64,000 nucleotides of DNA from Spongilla lacustris (Eukaryota > Porifera > Demospongiae > Spongillida > Spongillidae), in assembly GCA_949361645.1 (NCBI GenBank), contig OX442428.1:1999938-2063937 (forward strand), read 5' to 3'. Below the pieces are notes generated by a model. It was not told where the DNA came from and did not search any database. It worked only from the letters and a program-made list of their open reading frames with translations. This document shows positions 35,923-64,000 of this stretch, in pieces. The position numbers and the translations under genes were made by a program. Every line of letters begins with the position of its first letter. The stretch's first letter is position 1.

Positions 35923-36369
35923 TTAGCTGCGCACCCAAACATGCACGTTGACATGTACAGAACTCGAAAAGGGTCTGTTGTGGCGGGAAACCACATCGGA
36001 GCCATTTTTGCATGACAGAGCATGGTGACTAAAGTGATCCTGAGAATGGGACATGCATTGGGGACAAAGCTGACCTTGGCTTATAGGAAGGCTTAACCAC
36101 CACTTAATGGCAACTTGAAACTCAGAGGGATCAAGATGAAGGTTGAGCCTTGGGGAAGGTGTGACAAATAGCCAAGCCGACGAGTGAGGCGAGGAAATTG
36201 AAAGTAAACAAGCCCTGTTCGGCAGTGAAGCATTAGCAAATAGGGTAAATTGCTGGTCCTTAAATTTAGCAGATAGCAGTTTTTGAGTTAGTTTAGAAGT
36301 AGTGATGGTGGTAATGGTGAGCTCATCCATGGTAGATACAGATGCATTAAACAATTCAATAGCATGCAA
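35923..36369 (-). pseudogene. Non-LTR retroelement fragment (C-terminal His/Cys region)
   Basis: The minus-strand frame shows SPHSSAWL, LDPSEFQVAIKWW, CPQC and HHALSCKNGSDVVSRHN, a run that I know from the region after reverse transcriptase in a widespread family of invertebrate LINE-like elements. It is only about 150 codons long with no polymerase, so it is a dead 5'-truncated copy. Related fragments occur at 55590-56465 and 59480-60310. Confidence 0.7.
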
Positions 36370-36812
36370 AAATTTATGTTGTAAATATTAATTTCACAAT
36401 TAGGGCAGAGCTCAGATACACACTACCACAAAAAATTTAATGCCTCAATTCCAGGGATGTACATGTACATGTACCATTAGAGGAATTTAGCCCATAGTAT
36501 ACATGTAAATGGGTTTACTTAAAAAACAATCCATCATTTCTGTGTTTGATGGCAATTAACTGACAACCTTTAAAGCAGAAAATAAAATGAAACACTCTTA
36601 ATTTGCAATCCTCAGAAATACCCTGTATGTATGTAAGGTTGTTCGATTCAAAGTAGCTACTATCTTTTGAAGAAAACTTGGGGGAATGGGTAGGACTATA
36701 ATAGGAATTGGTATATAATTGGTTCATTAAAACTCTGGGCAATGTAATTTTGAATATATATACATCTGTATTAACTCTTCGTACAACATACAACGAAACA
36801 TGTTAAGACAAG

Positions 36813-51545
<14,733 letters not shown>

Positions 51546-51618
51546 TTCGCAAGCAAAAAATAAATACCCGGTATTAGTTATTGTAATAATTAGTTTATTA
51601 AAACTTCAATTAAAAAAA
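51546..51618. promoter_or_regulatory. 73-bp bidirectional promoter region of GGT and AK2
   Basis: The two start codons lie back to back with only 73 bp between them, so both 5' UTRs and core promoters must share or overlap this AT-rich space. It contains TATTGTAATAATT and no obvious TATA box in canonical position. Confidence 0.75.
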
Positions 51619-58535
<6,917 letters not shown>

Positions 58536-59479
58536 AAGTTTTTTTTTTTCAAGACCATTTGGGTAACTTTCTAGCTAGTTATTGGAGTGTTAAATTGTTG
58601 TATAAAACCTGTTGGATTGAGATCAATAACTCACTGGCAGTACATGAACAAGAAGATAATATGGTGATAGTATACAGGCATGTTACATGTACAGATAACA
58701 CTTGATGGTCAGGGCCAGCAACTTTGCATCTCTTCACATAATGTATGTAATTTGTAATGTAATTCAATGTGCACATGTCAGAAAGTTGTTGGCATAGCGT
58801 TGTATGTAACTGTGTGCATATTTCAGTTTCAGCAATGCGCTTTACCCACTAATATTCATCTATACCCACGCACAGTAGTTGGCCATGTACTGAGTACAGT
58901 ATGCTGTTGGAATAAATTAATGTGTCTAATGTTGCTGCTCTGTAACTTCCCGACTCCGTTCTATTGGCTGGATGCAGCTCCTCTATTTAGCATTTGCCGT
59001 ATCATCACAGTTAAAACTGAAATACTTATATTAAATTTCATGAGTTCAAAAATTGGTGTGATGGATGTATACGAAGACAGACAAAACAGAAAGGAGATAA
59101 GTGCGACTGAAACATTCAAGTGGCATGGTGGCACGCTGCCTCGTCATCTATTAACAGTAAGCAAATTTTATATGCAAACAGTTAGGCTGGTGGTGCATTT
59201 CCTTAGTGGTGGAAACTTATACGGTGCATGAGGTTCAGGTGTGGCTCTTAGGACAACTTCCACAAGGTCAAGAGCTCTGGCCACCCTCTACGGGCCAATG
59301 CTGGAGCTATTCTGATGAGATCGTACCTGCCAGCATCTGCCTTTAATTATTTTGGATTGTATTGATAGTAACATTAGCTAGCCAGAGATATTATCTCTGC
59401 ATTAGTACATGCAATGAGGCTTACTATACTATCTATGATGCTATGGAATGTACATGTATATAATGTCATTATTAATTAT
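58536..59479. other. 3' flank of AK2, no further gene seen
   Basis: Contains AATAAA at 58914-58919, a possible distal polyadenylation signal, and short ORFs without support. Confidence 0.45.
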
Positions 59480-59655
59480 TGATAATGTTAACACTTTCGC
59501 AAGACTTGCTTCACACCTTGCCACAAGGACCAACACCCCCAAATCCAAGGTGGTCTCTAACTTGTATGGCTGCCTTAATACTAGTGTGGGCCAATGCTAG
59601 GTCCCTCCTCTTAAGGGGTGGATATATCATCCAGGAGGGTGATACATGTAGTTCC
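59480..59655 (+). pseudogene. Non-LTR retroelement 3' fragment
   Basis: The plus frame reads FARLASHLATRTNTPKSKVV and SNLYG, matching the minus-strand fragment at 55590-55920, and shares its tail ATATATCATCCAGGAGGGTG. Severely 5' truncated. Confidence 0.65.
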
Positions 59656-59834
59656 TAAACATAACTTTGTAGTTAATGAATGTGTTTTATTTATTCGTGT
59701 ATCGTAAATATATCATTGTAGATGATGTATTCATGTATAAACATGCAGGGAATACATACATAGAATAATTAAGTATAGAATCGATTATACTAGAAAAGAA
59801 ATACTTACATGTGAAATATTAATAAAAGGACTAA

Positions 59835-60310
59835 CTATTCTACTATATAGGGAAGTCCTATCCCATCAGCCATATCCAAAGCACTCCTCCATCTGATACG
59901 AGAGCCCCGGAGACACAAATCAGTGGCTCTAATGATTGCAAACGACAAACTAGCCCACAGCCATCCCATTACTTCTCCATATGACTTTCCCCATTTCATA
60001 CAGATGTGCCCAGAGAGGTGCCTAAGATAGTAGGTTGCTTCACATCCCAAGGCACCATCAACTGACACTACAATTGGTGTAAATGAGGCTCGTCTAGCAT
60101 ATGCATTAGCTGCATTGTTGTTTATTCTGCTTCAGCTGATGACAGGACTGCTGCAATACTTCTTTGAACATGAGAGGGTGCATCTGTGTCTATCACATGT
60201 ACATCAAAAAGTGCTTGAGCCTGAGGCTGCCAAACCCCTCGTACACCAAGGTCAGCAATTAAGGAGGGCTCGCCTGCACATGCCTCTTGTATCACTGGTT
60301 CTCGGATAAT
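59835..60310 (-). pseudogene. Retroelement fragment with VSVDGALG and LSFAIIRATDLCLRGSR motifs
   Basis: Minus-strand frame of about 80 codons (MSVDGALGCEATYYLRHLSG, WGKSYGEVMGWL, LCLRGSRIRWRS) preceded, across stops, by ARRASFTPIV and RGVWQPQAQA-like sequence. I recall these blocks from the C-terminal part of the invertebrate LINE-like elements seen elsewhere in this window. The copy has stops and lacks the polymerase. Confidence 0.6.
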
Positions 60311-60731
60311 GTCCTTATTAACAATAGATGACAGGTCACCAAGAGTGTCTCTTATTTTGCTTTTGTCATCTCGTCACGTCGGTGCATGATGTAAATTAAA
60401 TTTACGCAACAAAACATATCCGGAGCTGGGCCGGAGAAAGATGTTATTATGGGGCATATACGGTAATAGGGCCACCCGACTAATTGAGGGGTGATGCGCA
60501 GAGGTCAAACATAAGGTTGGGAGTCAAATAGCACCCGCGTGCTAAAATTAATTGCTCATTCGGCGCCACACAAAGCGGTCAAATCTGTACACGATAACCT
60601 TTGCCACCATTTCTACCATTACTGCCCTTCGCACGAAACCATGTATCCGCTACAATTTATAAACGTCACAAAGATCATTTTGTCAACGGAGAACAGAGTA
60701 TAAGAAATGAAAATTAATAGATGAAGTGGTG
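60311..60731. other. Intergenic stretch downstream of SF3B6
   Basis: No gene seen; the SF3B6 3' UTR must lie here. Confidence 0.45.
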
Positions 60732-63373
60732 TTAGTCCTTTCCTTCAACATCGATACCATATTTCGATTTCAGCAACTCAATCTGTTCACGCTTGAGATC
60801 TTTGTTCATCTTCTTAAACGCCTACAAGAAGAAACAAACAATGTAACTTAAGTATGCACATGCTTGGTCACTAATACTGAGGCAGAGGGAGAGGCATCAG
60901 ACAAAATGCTCGTTTCGTTTCTGCATAGTGCATAGAACACACTGGGAGTTGGATTTGTACTCATCACGTGCCCTCCAAACAACGGGGAAAAACGTGGGGC
61001 ATAAAAATATATATTGCTTTCGGTACGTACCTTGTGTGGCTGGTAGTAGAGCACCACGAGATACCTATTGCAAACGTTGAATCCCGAAAGATGCTCGCAA
61101 GCGTTCTTAGCGTCGAATATGTCCTCGTAGACGACGAAAGCCGTCCCTTTCGTGTTGGCCGCACAACCGCTGTGAAAGGAACGACACATTTACGTGAACC
61201 GATGCGCTACCTAAATACACGGGCGTACAGTCTGATCTGGCGAAGTGCCCCGTACTTCCCGAAGATGTCATACATCTCTTCGGTCGTTATCTCGAAGGGT
61301 AGGTTTCTAGAACAAAACACATCAGGATCAAACGCCAATACGATAACACGCTCACCATGACTAGCTATGCGACTTGTAAGTATCATGCAGCCATGCTCGC
61401 GACACGTGTGTAAAAATAAAAATAAGATAACCACGATGCACGTGATGTTAACCACGATTATGATCACGTATATGTACCAACACGAGGTGTGGCTGTATTA
61501 TGTAGCTAGCCAAGAGCCAAATACACAGGAGCCATGTCTTCCAATACATACTTATAGTGCATGAATATAACGGTTGTGCAATGAGGCTTAATATCGCTGC
61601 CCCTCTCAGGTATGCCATACTACTGTCCCCACACTACTGCACTACTGCCCCTCTCAGGTATGCCATACTACTGTCCCTCTCAGGTATGCCATACTACTGT
61701 CCCTCTCAGGTATGCCATACTACTGTCCCTCTCAGGTATGCCACACTACTGTCCCTCTCAGGTATGCCACACTACTGTCCCTCTCAGGTATGCCATACTA
61801 CTGTCCCTCTCAGGTATGCCATACTACTGTCCCTCCCAGGTATGCCATACTACTGTCCCTCTCAGGTATGCCATACTACTGTCCCTCTCAGGTATGCCAC
61901 ACTACTGCCCCTCTCAGGTATGCCATACTACTGTCCCTCTCAGGTATGCCATACTACTGTCCCCCTCTCAGGTATGCCATACTACTGTCCCCCTCTCAGG
62001 TATGCCATACTACTGTCCCTCTCAGGTATGCCATACTACTGTCCCACTCAGGTATGCCATACTACTGCCCCTCTCAGGTATGCCATACTACTGCCCCTCT
62101 CAGGTATGCCATACTACTGTCCCTCTCAGGTATGCCATACTACTGTCCCTCTCAGGTATGCCATACTACTGCCCCTCTCAGGTATGCCATACTACTGCCC
62201 CTCTCAGGTATGCCATACTACTGCCCCTCTCAGGTATGCCATACTACTGTCCCCACACTACTTCCCCTCTCAGGTATGCCATACTACTGTCCCCACACTA
62301 CTTCCCCTCTCAGGTATGCCATACTACTGTCCCTCTCAGGTATGCCACACTACTGCCCCTCTCAGGTATGCCACACTACTGCCCCTCTCAGGTATGCCAT
62401 ACTACTGCCCCTCTCAGGTATGCCATACTACTGTCCCTCTCAGGTATGCCATACTACTGTCCCTCTTAGGTATGCCACACTACTGCCCCTCAGGCATCTG
62501 TCGTACTGCTGCTAAGGATTGTCATATTGTTACTTCACAGGTCTGTCGTACTGCTACTCTACAAGTACGTCATACAGGTCTACTGTACTGCTATGCTCCA
62601 TATGCTACTATCCTGTGTCTCATAGCACACCTTCCTATACATGATATAAACTTGAACAGGTCACGTTTTATACCTTTGTTGTGCCACAAATCATTTTATC
62701 TGCAATGCACAACAAATATTTTGATTTGACGATACACCAGCCTCATTTTGCTTTCTTCTAGTCATAGAATGATATCTACTTGCTAATGGTAGGCCAATAC
62801 GAATCTCCCATAGTTTCTCTCACTCAAGAGTAATGTTCCATGAAGTAGCGTGGATATCACAACCACTATGCCACCCAAGAAAGGACCAACAACCATAGTG
62901 GTTTTACACACACAGCCTCGGAGCATCAGCTCTCTTGGGCAACAACAGTTCAACTTCTAGTTATTGGAAAGTATAATTTATTTTCCAACATGCAGTGCAC
63001 GAAGAGCCTCACCGCCTCGGGCTCCAACCATAACAGCCACACTTCGGAAACCCCTGATGCAAATTCGTGCACGATGGGAACACGTGGCACACACGTAAAA
63101 TTTAGTTGGCAATACAACCAAGGAACCATCTTTGGGCCAAAGATACCAGAGCAATATATAAGAAGCGCGCACATAATGGGTACTAGTACAAAGGCACCTT
63201 AGTTCGTGTGCTTATAGGCTAATCCCCGGTAGTAGAACGTACCGAACATACAGAATCCTATTCACTTCTGGCGGCAAACGAACCTACAAGTGATGTAATC
63301 ATTTAACAGGGTTGCAAAAAAGAAGACAAAAGAACCAGCTTACGTTTGCCCTCCTCGCTGCGGCTAACGCCAT
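60732..63373 (-). CDS. SF3B6: Splicing factor 3B subunit 6 (SF3b14a/p14; 5 exons, 125 aa)
   Basis: The RNA-recognition-motif protein of the U2 snRNP SF3b complex that binds SF3B1 and contacts the branch-site adenosine. Exons (minus): 63373-63344, 63283-63243, 61306-61229, 61169-61031, 60821-60732; total 378 nt, 125 aa, the same length as human. Seen: [17 protein letters not shown] (RNP2), [27 protein letters not shown] (RNP1) with the aromatic residues, [24 protein letters not shown] and a basic C-terminal helix. All junctions are GT-AG and in phase. Intron 2 contains a 26-bp minisatellite. Confidence 0.97.
61605..62495. repeat. 26-bp minisatellite in SF3B6 intron 2
   Basis: About 33 units of CTCAGGTATGCCATACTACT plus GTCCCT. 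Each contains the self-complementary stretch GTATGCCATAC. Several frames stay open because few units contain stops; these are not genes. Confidence 0.95.
62496..63242. other. Rest of SF3B6 intron 2
   Basis: No feature beyond short ORFs was seen. Confidence 0.4.
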
Positions 63374-63514
63374 CTTTTTGTTGTATTATTATTACTACTA
63401 CTATTATTTATTTACACGACATCACGTGCAAGTCGACAGGGGCTAAGTACAACTTCACCACTCGTGATTCTTATATCATTTTGCGGCAATTATTCATTGG
63501 AGTGAACTTCAGGG
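63374..63514. promoter_or_regulatory. Probable SF3B6 promoter, possibly shared with a rightward gene
   Basis: Contains an E-box-like CACGTG (63424-63429) and an inverted CCAAT (CATTGG, about 63495). It lies between the SF3B6 start and a rightward ATG at 63515 that is followed by a good donor. Confidence 0.45.
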
Positions 63515-63548
63515 ATGGCAGAAACCACGAACGATATTAGTAGTAGTG
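63515..63548 (+). CDS. Possible first exon of an unidentified gene
   Basis: ATGGCAGAAACCACGAACG opens 11 codons (MAETTNDISSS) and then a donor GTAAGG. It is too short to identify, and the next exon would be outside or unrecognised. Confidence 0.25.
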
Positions 63549-63807
63549 GTAAGGAAAGCTTTTGCATGTTTAACGGGAGCGGCACATATGGGTATTTGGC
63601 AGAAGAAGCAATTGGTTACGTTGTTTACCCGCTGCTGTTTTATTCTGTTATACGGACAACACTACACCCAGCGTAGAAATTATGAGCCTTCTTTTCTTGA
63701 TGTTCCTGTGTAAGGGGTATGGGTGTTATGTGTTTGTATAAGTAGCAAGGAGAACCCTTATTTAATACGTCTCCGAAACTCACGTCACAGTAGTTCATAC
63801 GGAAGAG

Positions 63808-63915
63808 ATGGACACAACACCCTCGAAGCCGGAAACGGCCGGCGACCCATCAGTCCAGTTGGAACCCACGCAAAACGAAATGGAGAGAGAGCGACTTCAG
63901 AATCAAGCAGAGTCG
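63808..63915 (+). CDS. Probable first exon of an unidentified gene (36 codons, continues beyond the window)
   Basis: ATG at 63808 opens an acidic, Pro/Thr-rich then Glu/Arg-rich sequence (MDTTPSKPETAGD, later EMERERLQNQAES) ending in a donor GTACGC in phase 0. A CRE-like ACGTCA lies just upstream (63783-63788). The end looks like the start of a coiled coil. I do not recognise the family. Confidence 0.45.
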
Positions 63916-64000
63916 GTACGCTAAATCCGCGCAGCTGTAAATGCTATGATGCTATGACTTGTTCTGGCTTGTATTGTGAGCAACAGCAGAAATTTCCCTT

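Noticed and set aside
61557..62729. 390-codon plus-strand ORF
   Set aside because: Translation of the 26-bp minisatellite in an SF3B6 intron.

Overview
The window is nuclear DNA of a marine invertebrate animal. Its genes have GT-AG introns, there are Pol III tRNA genes, and TG/CA microsatellites, minisatellites, foldbacks and transposons fill most of the sequence. Motifs such as TACATGTACATG are scattered throughout. The host-gene proteins look like generic metazoan ones, and the repeat repertoire (hAT, Ty3 fragments, a GRPRK-tailed Cys-rich protein, a non-LTR element whose C-terminal motifs I recall from sponges and cnidarians) suggests a sponge or another early-branching animal. That placement is an inference with low confidence.

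Region 1-36 kb is a nest of mobile elements. A roughly 7 kb transposon family with TGGAGAAAT termini flanked by TA occurs as four copies: E1 (1-1851, cut by the window edge), E2 (5331-19874), E3 (20771-27831, inverted relative to E2) and E4 (34164-35743, truncated). E2 and E3 form a large imperfect palindrome. E3 sits inside a hAT transposon (20088-30270) that has a perfect 8-bp target duplication (AATGCCAC), and it interrupts the hAT transposase gene. The E elements carry dead Ty3/gypsy gag and RNase H fragments in opposite orientations. Two copies of a MITE with 15-bp TIRs and 5-bp target duplications have inserted into E1 and E2. Other insertions and foldbacks lie between them.

Between the elements lie a frameshifted relic resembling the zinc-rich N-terminal region of RAG1 and RAG1-like (N-RAG) proteins (31349-32179, minus) and an intact intronless ADAR-type adenosine deaminase domain gene without double-stranded RNA binding domains (32684-33823, plus).

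Region 36.8-64 kb holds normal host genes. A 15-exon gamma-glutamyltranspeptidase gene (minus, 51545-36813, 631 aa) and a 6-exon AK2-type adenylate kinase gene (plus, 51619-58535, 219 aa) start head to head only 73 bp apart. The GGT introns are packed with minisatellites, two of which begin inside coding exons and copy the 5' splice site many times. The third AK2 intron contains a TTAA-flanked element with its own small gene, an inverted pair of retroelement fragments around a 200-N gap, and two identical tRNA-Arg(ACG) genes. SF3B6 (minus, 63373-60732, 5 exons, 125 aa) follows, with another minisatellite in intron 2, and a possible first exon of a divergent gene lies at the right edge.

The host genes serve glutathione breakdown at the cell surface, adenine nucleotide balance and pre-mRNA splicing. 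Apart from the shared GGT/AK2 promoter I see no functional grouping.
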